Part shown: positions 9,415-16,469 of the stretch, in pieces
Layout: the number at the start of each line of letters is the position of its first letter
Position numbering within the stretch: the stretch's first letter is position 1
Origin: Lutibacter sp.
Lineage (GTDB): Bacteria > Bacteroidota > Bacteroidia > Flavobacteriales > Flavobacteriaceae
NCBI RefSeq assembly: GCF_016342705.1
Contig: NZ_JAEINV010000016.1
Location: 1-64,000, forward strand
DNA length: 64,000 nt
Direction of reading: 5' to 3'
Notes under the pieces: model-generated
The model's database searches: none
What the model was told of the DNA's origin: nothing
The model's input: only the letters and a program-made list of their open reading frames with translations
Translations under genes and position numbers: made by a program

Positions 9415-10534
9415 CCGTTTTAATTAATTCGATAATTTCTTTGTAATCGTATGGGTTGGAAAGAAAGTCTTTATCAGAAACATCAATTATTAAAGTATTT
9501 AAATTTTCTTCCGTATTTATAAAAGTGGAATAACCTTTATGAATTTTATCTAAATATGCTGGCGCAATATTTTGTTCATAATCACGTCCTCTTTTTTTAA
9601 TGTTTTCAATTAAGCGAGGTGTGTTTTGGTATAAATAAATGTATAAATCGGGTTTAGAAATTTCTTTATACATAATATCAAACATTTTACGGTATAAAAA
9701 ATATTCTTCTTTTTGAAGTGTTACCTGCGCAAAAATTAATGATTTAAATATATAATAGTCTGATACAATAAAGTTTTTAAATAAATCAAATTGCGCCAAA
9801 TCATCTGATAATTGTTGATATCTATCCGCTAAAAAACTCATTTCTAACGGAAAAGCATAACGTTCATTATCTTCGTAAAACTTTGGTAAAAAAGGATTGT
9901 CAGCAAAACGTTCCAATACAATTTTCGCATTAAAATCTTCTGCTATTTTAGTAGCTAAGGTTGTTTTTCCAGCACCAATATTCCCTTCAATAGCTATATA
10001 ATTATACTTTTCTGATAAACAAATTGGGCGTATTAGTTTTAAATCAACTTTTTCAATAGCACTGGAATCATTACAATTAGATAAACAAACCTGAATTTGT
10101 TGTTTTTCAATGGGATGCATAAAATTTGGAGCAATTTCAGCTAAAGGAACCATTACAAATTTTCTTTTCAGCATTTCTTTATGAGGAACCATTAATTCTT
10201 TGGAGATAATTATTTCAGTATCAAAAAGTAATACATCAATATCAATAGTTCTAGCTTGGTAACCCGCTTCCGTTTTTCTATTTCTACCTAATTGTAACTC
10301 AATTTTTTGAATTTCAATTAATAAATTTTCAGGATTTAAACTTGTAGCAACTTGTAAACAAATATTAAAAAATTCATCACTTTCAAAACCCCAGGCTGCT
10401 GTTTTGTAAACCGAGGAAATTTTGGAAACCTTCCCAATTTTTTCTGCTATTAAATTTACAGCTTGCTGTAAATTTTCTGCCTTATTACCAAGGTTGCTTC
10501 CAAGAGATAAATATGTTGTTCTAACTATTTGCAT
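9407..10534 (-). CDS. folK: HPPK (FolK) fused to deoxynucleoside kinase
   Basis: A 375-residue fusion. Residues about 5-140 are 6-hydroxymethyl-7,8-dihydropterin pyrophosphokinase of folate synthesis, with LGSNLGNK near residue 11 and the ARTIDIDVLLFD signature at 94-105. Residues about 178-372 are a deoxynucleoside kinase with P-loop GNIGAGKTT (184-192), LERFADNPF, and the lid motif KKRGRDYEQ. The kinase half salvages deoxynucleosides and the HPPK half makes folate, which ThyA and DHFR use a few kilobases away. The fusion is known in Bacteroidota. A stand-alone kinase of the same family sits at 29991-30605. The downstream end overlaps gldC tail to tail. Confidence 0.93.
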   Translation of the reverse strand: MQIVRTTYLSLGSNLGNKAENLQQAVNLIAEKIGKVSKISSVYKTAAWGFESDEFFNICLQVATSLNPENLLIEIQKIELQLGRNRKTEAGYQARTIDIDVLLFDTEIIISKELMVPHKEMLKRKFVMVPLAEIAPNFMHPIEKQQIQVCLSNCNDSSAIEKVDLKLIRPICLSEKYNYIAIEGNIGAGKTTLATKIAEDFNAKIVLERFADNPFLPKFYEDNERYAFPLEMSFLADRYQQLSDDLAQFDLFKNFIVSDYYIFKSLIFAQVTLQKEEYFLYRKMFDIMYKEISKPDLYIYLYQNTPRLIENIKKRGRDYEQNIAPAYLDKIHKGYSTFINTEENLNTLIIDVSDKDFLSNPYDYKEIIELIKTAS

Positions 10535-10574
10535 AAACTGACTGCAAAGAAAAGAAAAGTATTATTTAAAAATA

Positions 10575-10582
10575 TATCTTTG
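10575..10582 (+). promoter_or_regulatory. -7 box for sppA
   Basis: TATCTTTG matches TAnnTTTG exactly and predicts a start near 10590 with a leader of about 47 nt before the sppA ATG. Confidence 0.5.
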
Positions 10583-10636
10583 TGCCTCAACTTATAAACA
10601 TTTGTGTATTTTTTGACACAACAAAATTAATTTACT

Positions 10637-12391
10637 ATGAATTTTTTAAGAAATTTAATTGCATCAATATTTGGAACCCTAATTGCATTAGGAATTATCC
10701 TTGTTTTAATTGTTTTAATTGCTTCGGCAGTAGGCGAAACTGAAAAAATAAGTGTGAAGGAAAATTCGGTTTTAGAAATTAGATTAGAAAAAACCGTAAA
10801 AGACTTTGCGCCTAAAAGCGATAATCCGATAGATGAAATATTTGGGTTTAATGATGATAAAATTGCATTAAACGATATTATTAACGCTATTGAAAACGCT
10901 AAAGATGATGCAAATATAAAAGGAATAAGCATTAGCACAATGGGCGTTGGTGCTGGAGTTTCTCAAACTCAAGCCATTAGAAATAAACTAGAAGAATTTA
11001 AAGCATCTGGCAAGTTTATAAATGCGTATGCGGATGTTTATGACCAAAAATCATATTATTTAAGTTCAATTGCAGATTCTATTTTTTTAAATCCGCAAGG
11101 TTCAGTAGATTTTAAAGGACTTTCTTCAGAAATACTTTTTTATAAAGATTTAGAAGATAAATCTGGTGTTACCATGGAAGTTATTCGCCATGGAAAATAT
11201 AAAAGTGCTGTGGAACCCTATTTATATAATGAAATGAGTGAAGCCAACAGAGAGCAAATTTCTTCTTTTTTAAATGCTATTTGGATCGAAATTTTAGAAG
11301 ATGTATCAAAAAGTAGAAATATAATAGTAGAAGAGTTAAACAACATTGCAGATAATCTATTAGGAAGAAATGCCGATTTAGCCTTAAGAAATAATTTAAT
11401 TGATGGTGCAATTTATAGCGATGAATATGAAAATAAATTAAAATTAGCAGCAGGAATTGCTATTGATTCAGATTTAAATAAAATTACTATTGAAGATTAT
11501 ATTTCAACAGGAAAAGGAAGAATTTCTTCTTCAGCCTCAAATAAAATAGCCGTTATTTATGCGCAGGGAGAAATTATGTATGGAAAAGGTGATGAAAACT
11601 ATATAGGTCAAGATTTAATTATTAAAGCGTTAAAAACCGCACGAGAATCAAAAGAGGTAAAAGCAATTGTTTTGCGTATCAATTCTCCAGGTGGTAGTGC
11701 TTTGGCTTCAGAATTAATTTGGAGAGAAATAGAACTTACTAAGAAAACATTACCAATTGTTGTGTCTATGGGAGATGTTGCAGCATCTGGAGGTTATTAT
11801 ATAGCTTGTAACGCAACTAAAATTATTGCGGAACCAACTACTATTACAGGTTCTATAGGCGTTTTTGGGGTAATACCTAATATAAGTAAACTGGCTAATA
11901 AAATAGGAATAAATGCCGAGCAAGTTAGTACTAACAAAGGAGCTAGTTATAGTGCTTTTGAACCAATGAGTGATAGTTTTAGAGCGGTTACAACTGAAGG
12001 TGTAGAACAAGTGTATAATACATTTTTAGATAGGGTTTCTGCTGGTAGAAACATAAGTTTTGCAGCTGTTGATAGTATTGCACAAGGTAGAGTTTGGAGT
12101 GGAGTAGAAGCTAAAAAAATAGGTTTAATTGATGAACTTGGTAATTTAGATGATGCCATTGCTGCTGCTGCTGAATTAGCTGAAATTACAGATTATAAAG
12201 TTAGAAACTATCCAGATTATAAAATTGAATTGGAAGACAGATTTGGTGGTTTTCCTTTTATGAAAACAAAAGAAAAATTGTTAATTGAAGAGTTTGGTGA
12301 AGAAAATTATAAAATTTATAAGACCGTTAAAAGTTTTTCAAATTTAAAAGGAATTCAGGCACGAATGCCTTATATAATTGAAATTCATTAA
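10637..12391 (+). CDS. sppA: Signal peptide peptidase SppA, 67-kDa type
   Basis: Membrane-anchored serine protease that degrades cleaved signal peptides and other membrane fragments. The 584-residue form has two tandem S49 domains. One N-terminal helix (about residues 8-32) anchors it. The expected Ser-Lys dyad is split between the repeats: Lys189 in HGKYKSAVEP and Ser384 in GDVAASGGYYIA. The full length and both catalytic residues suggest an active enzyme. It is divergent from the folK fusion and no obvious terminator follows directly; the next one is at 12621-12656. Confidence 0.95.
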   Translation: MNFLRNLIASIFGTLIALGIILVLIVLIASAVGETEKISVKENSVLEIRLEKTVKDFAPKSDNPIDEIFGFNDDKIALNDIINAIENAKDDANIKGISISTMGVGAGVSQTQAIRNKLEEFKASGKFINAYADVYDQKSYYLSSIADSIFLNPQGSVDFKGLSSEILFYKDLEDKSGVTMEVIRHGKYKSAVEPYLYNEMSEANREQISSFLNAIWIEILEDVSKSRNIIVEELNNIADNLLGRNADLALRNNLIDGAIYSDEYENKLKLAAGIAIDSDLNKITIEDYISTGKGRISSSASNKIAVIYAQGEIMYGKGDENYIGQDLIIKALKTARESKEVKAIVLRINSPGGSALASELIWREIELTKKTLPIVVSMGDVAASGGYYIACNATKIIAEPTTITGSIGVFGVIPNISKLANKIGINAEQVSTNKGASYSAFEPMSDSFRAVTTEGVEQVYNTFLDRVSAGRNISFAAVDSIAQGRVWSGVEAKKIGLIDELGNLDDAIAAAAELAEITDYKVRNYPDYKIELEDRFGGFPFMKTKEKLLIEEFGEENYKIYKTVKSFSNLKGIQARMPYIIEIH

Positions 12392-12450
12392 TTAAAAAAT
12401 ATGAACTTTAGTTTAATAGGGTTTAATGTTATAATAACACTATTTATATA

Positions 12451-12568
12451 TTAAATTAACCTAAAACGTTTTCGTAAAATAGTTATATGTCAAAATAGCA
12501 TATAAACATGAAAAATTTGATGTATTTTAAACGCTACTACTGCAGTATATTTGTAGTATAATAATTAA
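12451..12568 (+). repeat. Upstream copy of a duplicated promoter block
   Basis: This 118-bp block aligns without gaps to 13635-13752. It opens with a 27-bp box (12451-12477) that is identical in both copies and contains the near-palindrome CTAAAACGTTTTCG. Thirty bases later is ATGAAAAATTTGA, which opens a 17-codon frame (12508-12561). Then comes a -7 box TATATTTG (12546-12553) in a segment with 20 of 23 bases shared. The middle has diverged. No gene follows; the transcript would run into the terminator at 12621-12656. Confidence 0.75.
12546..12553 (+). promoter_or_regulatory. -7 box facing a gene-free segment
   Basis: TATATTTG is a perfect TAnnTTTG element, 69 bp after the 27-bp box. A start near 12560 would give a transcript of roughly 95 nt ending at the next terminator, without a credible reading frame. 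Confidence 0.4.
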
Positions 12569-12656
12569 GGTTTAGAAAACGTATACATAATTATTACTAT
12601 TATATATTTGGTTAACGTTAAAATGGGGCTATTCATAAGGCCCCATTTTTATTTTT
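12560..12656 (+). ncRNA. Candidate small RNA behind the duplicated promoter
   Basis: Between the -7 box at 12546-12553 and a GC-rich terminator there are about 60 bases with no open frame. The layout of promoter, short non-coding stretch and strong terminator is that of a small RNA gene. It could equally be the remnant of a gene lost after duplication of the promoter. No known RNA family is recognised. Confidence 0.25.
12621..12656. terminator. Terminator between sppA and the AraC gene
   Basis: The stem AAATGGGGC...GGCCCCATTT is followed on the plus strand by ATTTTTATTTTT. It is stronger on the plus strand (TTTTTATTTTT) but also lies 35 bp past the stop of the minus-strand AraC gene and may serve both. 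Confidence 0.8.
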
Positions 12657-12690
12657 CTATGGTTTTCAAAAAAATAGAAGTTTTTAACTA

Positions 12691-13569
12691 TTATTTTTGA
12701 ACTACCAATTGTTTCATTTCATTTCTATATTTTAACGGACTTTTTCCTGTAAACTTTTTAAATAGTTTATTAAAATGGGAGAAGTTATTAAAACCACTTT
12801 CAAAACAAATATCAGTAATACTTGTTGGATTTTCGGCTAATAGCTTTGTGGCGTGTACAATTCTAAACTCATTTACAAATTGCGTAAATGTTTTACCAGT
12901 AACTTTTTTAAAATATCTACAAAATGCGGGAACTGTCATACTTACTTTTTCAGCAATCTCATCTAGTGGAATAGATTGTTTAAAGTTTTTACTTACATGT
13001 CCAAAAACAATATCTATCTTTTTGTTGTCTTGAGGTTCAACTTCAAAAGCAAAACCATCAACATTTAATAATGAATAATTATTAGTTGTGGCTAAATCTT
13101 TTAAAACATCTAAAAATTTTATAATTCTGTCAAAACCATCATAATGCAATAAAGCTTCAATTTTTGGTCCAATTACCTTTTTAGCTTCTACATTATATAT
13201 AATACCTTTTTTTGCTCTAGCAAATAGGGCTTTTACTTGTTGCATTTCTGGTATTTCTAAAAAGCTTTCTCCTAAAAAGTCTTCTTTAAATTGTACAATA
13301 ACTTCGGTTCCATTTGTTGAAAAACGATCCGTAAAGCCACTATGAGGTAAATTTGCCCCAATTAATATAAGCTGACTATTATTAAAGTAGGATAGATGAC
13401 TTCCAATATGTCTTTTTCCTTTTCCTTTATTTACATAAACTAATTCTAACTCAGGATGGAAATGCCAAAAAGGTAAATTTATTTCAATTTTCTCATTATG
13501 CTCTCTAACATTTAAAGAACTTCCAAAGGAAGGGTTTATTTTTCTAAATGCGGGTTTAGTAGTTATCAT
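12691..13569 (-). CDS. AraC-family transcriptional regulator with cupin domain
   Basis: DNA-binding regulator of 292 residues from the ATG at 13569. An upstream in-frame GTG (13623) would add 18 residues but is less likely. The N-terminal half is a cupin-type sensor, with FWHFHPELELVYV near residue 33 and GSHLSYFNNSQLILIGANLP. The C-terminal half is the double helix-turn-helix: IPLDEIAEKVSMTVPAFCRY, then PTSITDICFESGFNNFSHFN and FKKFTGKSPLKYR. Proteins of this shape usually sense sugars or similar small molecules. It lies between two direct repeats of a promoter block and divergent from the secreted protein gene at 13768, which is its most likely target. Confidence 0.9.
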   Translation of the reverse strand: MITTKPAFRKINPSFGSSLNVREHNEKIEINLPFWHFHPELELVYVNKGKGKRHIGSHLSYFNNSQLILIGANLPHSGFTDRFSTNGTEVIVQFKEDFLGESFLEIPEMQQVKALFARAKKGIIYNVEAKKVIGPKIEALLHYDGFDRIIKFLDVLKDLATTNNYSLLNVDGFAFEVEPQDNKKIDIVFGHVSKNFKQSIPLDEIAEKVSMTVPAFCRYFKKVTGKTFTQFVNEFRIVHATKLLAENPTSITDICFESGFNNFSHFNKLFKKFTGKSPLKYRNEMKQLVVQK

Positions 13570-13634
13570 ATTTTTTTTGGTAAAAATAATAAATTGGTTT
13601 GAATGGATATATATAAAATTCACTTAAAAGTATT

Positions 13635-13752
13635 TTAAATTAACCTAAAACGTTTTCGTAATAGTTTTTAATGTTAAAAAAGAACATAAAGATGAAAAAA
13701 TTGAAGAGTAAAGTTTTCGTTTTTCGATTTAAATTTGCAGTATACTAATTAA
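13635..13752 (+). repeat. Downstream copy of the duplicated promoter block
   Basis: The second copy has the same 27-bp box (13635-13661), 30-base spacer, ATGAAAAAATTGA start of an 18-codon frame (13692-13748), and -7 box TAAATTTG (13730-13737) at exactly the same distances as the copy at 12451-12568. This copy is 15 bp from the start codon of the secreted protein gene and is therefore probably its promoter region. The box ends 66 bp from the GTG and 92 bp from the ATG of the divergent AraC gene, so it could also act on that gene. Confidence 0.75.
13730..13737 (+). promoter_or_regulatory. -7 box for the secreted protein gene at 13768
   Basis: TAAATTTG is an exact TAnnTTTG match. It predicts a start near 13744 and a leader of about 24 nt. 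It lies inside the 18-codon frame, so that frame and this promoter cannot both belong to the same transcript. Confidence 0.55.
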
Positions 13753-13767
13753 TAAAAATCAAAAATT

Positions 13768-14361
13768 ATGAAAAATCTATTTAAAAAAAGTGCTATAGTT
13801 CTATTGATGTTAACAGCAAACTTGGCAAGTGCAAATGTTAATTTTGAAAATATTAAAATTTTTTCAGAAAACACAAAATCGTTAAACCTTGAACTTATTA
13901 ACAATGATGGTGGTTTAGATGTATATATTAAAGATATATATGGTGTTGAGCTTTACAAACAGCAATTTAATGGTAAGCAATTTTCAAAAAAGTTTGACTT
14001 AACATTATTGCCTGATGGAAATTATTTTTTTGAAATTGAGGGACAAACCAAAATTAGTTTGCTACCATTTAAAGTTTCAGGGTTAAAAGTTGAAGTTTTA
14101 GAAATGAAAAAAGAATTAATTCATAAGCCAATTGTTAGAATTCAAAATGATTTAATTTTCATTTCAAAATTTTCACCGGGGAAAGAGTTATTAAAAATTG
14201 CATTTTATGATGCGGATGATAATTTATTACTAGAAGAAAAATTAAGTAATAATATTATGGCTGGGAAAGTATTTAATATATCAAAACTTACTTCAGGTGA
14301 GTATAGATTAATAGCAAAAGATAGTGATAATAGAACGTATGTTCATAAAATTGTAAAGTAA
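13768..14361 (+). CDS. Small secreted protein with two beta-rich repeats
   Basis: I do not recognise a named family. The 197-residue protein starts with a signal peptide (cleavage near ANLASA-NVNF, about residue 22). The mature part seems to be two similar beta-sandwich units. The first (about 30-108) ends with LPDGNYFFEIEGQTKISLLP and the second (about 118-196) with LTSGEYRLIAKDSDNRTYVH. Both resemble the fold of type IX secretion C-terminal domains (leucine, then Gly-x-Tyr, then alternating hydrophobics), but here they make up the whole protein. It is driven by a duplicated promoter block and probably controlled by the neighbouring AraC regulator. Confidence 0.75.
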   Translation: MKNLFKKSAIVLLMLTANLASANVNFENIKIFSENTKSLNLELINNDGGLDVYIKDIYGVELYKQQFNGKQFSKKFDLTLLPDGNYFFEIEGQTKISLLPFKVSGLKVEVLEMKKELIHKPIVRIQNDLIFISKFSPGKELLKIAFYDADDNLLLEEKLSNNIMAGKVFNISKLTSGEYRLIAKDSDNRTYVHKIVK

Positions 14362-14400
14362 AATAATTTATATTAATTCAATTAATTTTAGTTTAGTTTA

Positions 14401-14428
14401 AAAAAGGCACTATAAATAGTGCCTTTTT
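14401..14428. terminator. Bidirectional terminator before folA
   Basis: The arms AAAAAGGCACTA and TAGTGCCTTTTT enclose TAAA. It ends the secreted protein gene on the plus strand and, by symmetry, the folA operon on the minus strand, whose stop codon is adjacent. Confidence 0.9.
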
Positions 14429-14911
14429 TTATGCTTTTAAATAAGTAACAAAGCTATAATTGTAGTTGTTTTGTTCATCTGCATTAAAATTTTCACGTGA
14501 TACTTCCTTCCAAATTTTGGTATCAATTTTCGGAAAAAATACATCAGCTTCAAAATTATGATGGACAAATGTTAAATCTAATTTGTCCGCAACATCAAGT
14601 GCTTGATTGTAGATTTCTGCTCCACCTAAAATATAAGGGTTTTCATCACTTTTAGCAGCGTTAAGAGCTTCTTTTAGAGAGTTAACTACAATGCAACCTT
14701 CAACCTTGTAATTTGTATTACGTGTAATTATTATAGTTGTTCTGTTGGGTAAAGGTTTCCCTAACGATTCAAAAGTTTTACGTCCCATAATGATATGATG
14801 ATTTAACGTAACTTTTTTAAAGCGTTTTAAATCGGCAGGTAAGTGCCAAATTAGTTTATTGTTTTTTCCTAATGCATTGTTTTCGGCAATTGCAGCAATA
14901 ATTGTAATCAT
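14429..14911 (-). CDS. folA: Dihydrofolate reductase
   Basis: Reduces dihydrofolate to tetrahydrofolate with NADPH, regenerating the folate oxidised by ThyA. The 160-residue protein has family landmarks in order: AIAENNALGKNNKLIWHLPA near the N-terminus, the acidic/polar active-site region DLKRFK (residues 27-32), IIMGRKTFESLG (40-51), and YILGGAEIYNQAL near residue 93. It overlaps the 2TM gene upstream by 4 bp and is the last gene of a thyA-containing cluster, as expected for coupled reactions. Confidence 0.96.
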   Translation of the reverse strand: MITIIAAIAENNALGKNNKLIWHLPADLKRFKKVTLNHHIIMGRKTFESLGKPLPNRTTIIITRNTNYKVEGCIVVNSLKEALNAAKSDENPYILGGAEIYNQALDVADKLDLTFVHHNFEADVFFPKIDTKIWKEVSRENFNADEQNNYNYSFVTYLKA

Positions 14912-15324
14912 TCTTGGTTTAAATTGTTTTGTTTGTTCTCCTTTTTTTTTAATTCTAGCGCTGTTTTTAAACTATCAATTTTAATTTGACTTTCCTTGGT
15001 AATTTCTTTTTCCAATTCAGCTATTTTTAATTCTTGTTTTATGGTTAATTTCTCAATTTGTGCGCGTTCCCAATTTCTGTCCATAAATTTTTTAGTTACA
15101 AAAACATTTATAACATGTAATACAAATAAGAAAAACCATAGAAGGATTGCCCACACAAACCAGTCTTCAACAATATTTTCGCCAACTTTAAATATTTTAT
15201 TTAAGATAATTAAAAAAACGGATCCTACTAAAAATAGAATAAAATGAAAATATAACCATTTTTTTTGCTTTACTCTGTAGCGAGCGTTTTCGTATAATTC
15301 TTGTTGTTCAGTATTTTGGCTCAT
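14908..15324 (-). CDS. 2TM-domain membrane protein
   Basis: A 138-residue protein with two transmembrane helices (about residues 24-43 and 56-76), preceded by YENARYRVKQKKWLYFHFILF, typical of the 2TM domain family. After the helices comes a long charged coiled coil (about 85-135). In other bacteria this domain occurs alone or in front of LytTR and histidine kinase proteins; its function is unknown. It overlaps folA by 4 bp and follows the small gene at 15327 by 2 bp, so it is co-transcribed with them. Confidence 0.8.
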   Translation of the reverse strand: MSQNTEQQELYENARYRVKQKKWLYFHFILFLVGSVFLIILNKIFKVGENIVEDWFVWAILLWFFLFVLHVINVFVTKKFMDRNWERAQIEKLTIKQELKIAELEKEITKESQIKIDSLKTALELKKKENKQNNLNQE

Positions 15325-15326
15325 AG

Positions 15327-15539
15327 TTACATGTTTTTAACCCATTCTTTAATATATTCTGTAAAGTCTTCAGTTTCTTTTAACTTGTCATCCTGTGTTT
15401 TGTCAAACACAAAATTTAATAACTTAGCAATATTTTTATCGGAAGTATTAAAAAGAATTTCAATCGATTGTAGCATTTTTAAATCATCAATTTCAATAAT
15501 TCTTTCAATTATTTTGTTTTTTAGTTCAAGTGAATTCAT
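15327..15539 (-). CDS. Small antitoxin-like protein without a toxin partner
   Basis: A 70-residue acidic, helical protein. The start (MNSLELKNKIIERIIEIDDL) and end (FTEYIKEWVKNM) look like the short antitoxins that precede RelE/ParE toxins in Bacteroidota, whose N-terminus is usually M-x-x-x-ELKxKIIxxI. Here the next gene, 2 bp on, encodes a 2TM protein and no toxin is seen on either side. It is either an orphan antitoxin or a protein that only resembles one. It lies 78 bp downstream of thyA. Confidence 0.6.
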   Translation of the reverse strand: MNSLELKNKIIERIIEIDDLKMLQSIEILFNTSDKNIAKLLNFVFDKTQDDKLKETEDFTEYIKEWVKNM

Positions 15540-15617
15540 AATTCTTTTTCTTTATAAACCTTAAAGTTATTAAATGTTTGTGACAAGGCTTATTAAAGAA
15601 TTATTAATTTTTTAAAA

Positions 15618-16442
15618 TTAAACTGAAACAATTCCTCTGATGTGTGGGTGTGGATTGTAGTTTTTTAAAGTGAAATCTTCAAAAGTAAAATCAAAAATGC
15701 TTTTTATTATTGGGTTGATTTCCATTTGTGGCAAAGTACGAGGTTCTCTTGAGAGTTGCAACTTTATTTGTTCGCTGTGATTGCTATAAATATGTGCGTC
15801 GCCAAAAGTGTGTATAAAATCTCCTGGTTTTAAATCGCATACCTGTGCCATCATCATTGTAAGTAACGCATAAGAAGCTATATTAAAAGGAACTCCTAAA
15901 AATATATCGGCACTTCTTTGGTATAATTGACAAGATAGTTTTCCTTCTGTAACATAAAACTGAAAAAAAGCATGACAAGGAGGTAAGGCAGCTTTTCCAT
16001 TTGCAACATTTTCTGAAAATGAAACAGAAGTATCTGGTAGAACACTTGGATTCCATGCACTAACCAACATTCTTCTACTATCTGGATTTGTTTTTATGGT
16101 GTTAATTACTTCTGAAATTTGGTCAATTCCTTCACTATTCCAATTTCTCCATTGATGTCCATAAACTGGACCTAAATCTCCATTTTCATTTGCCCAAGCA
16201 TCCCAAATTTTAACACCATTTTCTTTTAAATATTCAATATTTGTATCGCCTTTTAAGAACCACAATAGTTCGTGAATAATAGACTTTAAATGGAGTTTTT
16301 TTGTTGTAAGCATGGGAAAACCTTCACTTAAATCAAAACGCATTTGATACCCAAAAACACTTTTTGTACCAGTTCCAGTTCTGTCTTCTTTCAGAATTCC
16401 TTTTTCTTGTACGTGTTTAATTAAGTCTAAATATTGTTTCAT
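15618..16442 (-). CDS. thyA: Thymidylate synthase
   Basis: Methylates dUMP to dTMP, using methylene-tetrahydrofolate and releasing dihydrofolate for DHFR. The 274-residue protein has the catalytic cysteine in [13 protein letters not shown] (near residue 156), the phosphate-binding RRM and [18 protein letters not shown], and the C-terminal HIRGIVSV. It sits between the nucleoside transporter and the antitoxin-like gene on the minus strand, so nucleoside import and dTMP synthesis are adjacent. Confidence 0.97.
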   Translation of the reverse strand: MKQYLDLIKHVQEKGILKEDRTGTGTKSVFGYQMRFDLSEGFPMLTTKKLHLKSIIHELLWFLKGDTNIEYLKENGVKIWDAWANENGDLGPVYGHQWRNWNSEGIDQISEVINTIKTNPDSRRMLVSAWNPSVLPDTSVSFSENVANGKAALPPCHAFFQFYVTEGKLSCQLYQRSADIFLGVPFNIASYALLTMMMAQVCDLKPGDFIHTFGDAHIYSNHSEQIKLQLSREPRTLPQMEINPIIKSIFDFTFEDFTLKNYNPHPHIRGIVSV

Positions 16443-16469
16443 AATAAATAAAAAGTTTTGTTTAGGTTA

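Noticed and set aside
15301-15564. Plus-strand open frame of 87 codons
   Set aside because: It lies opposite the antitoxin-like gene and its upstream gap, is rich in Ser, Leu and Ile without a recognisable pattern, and has no promoter.
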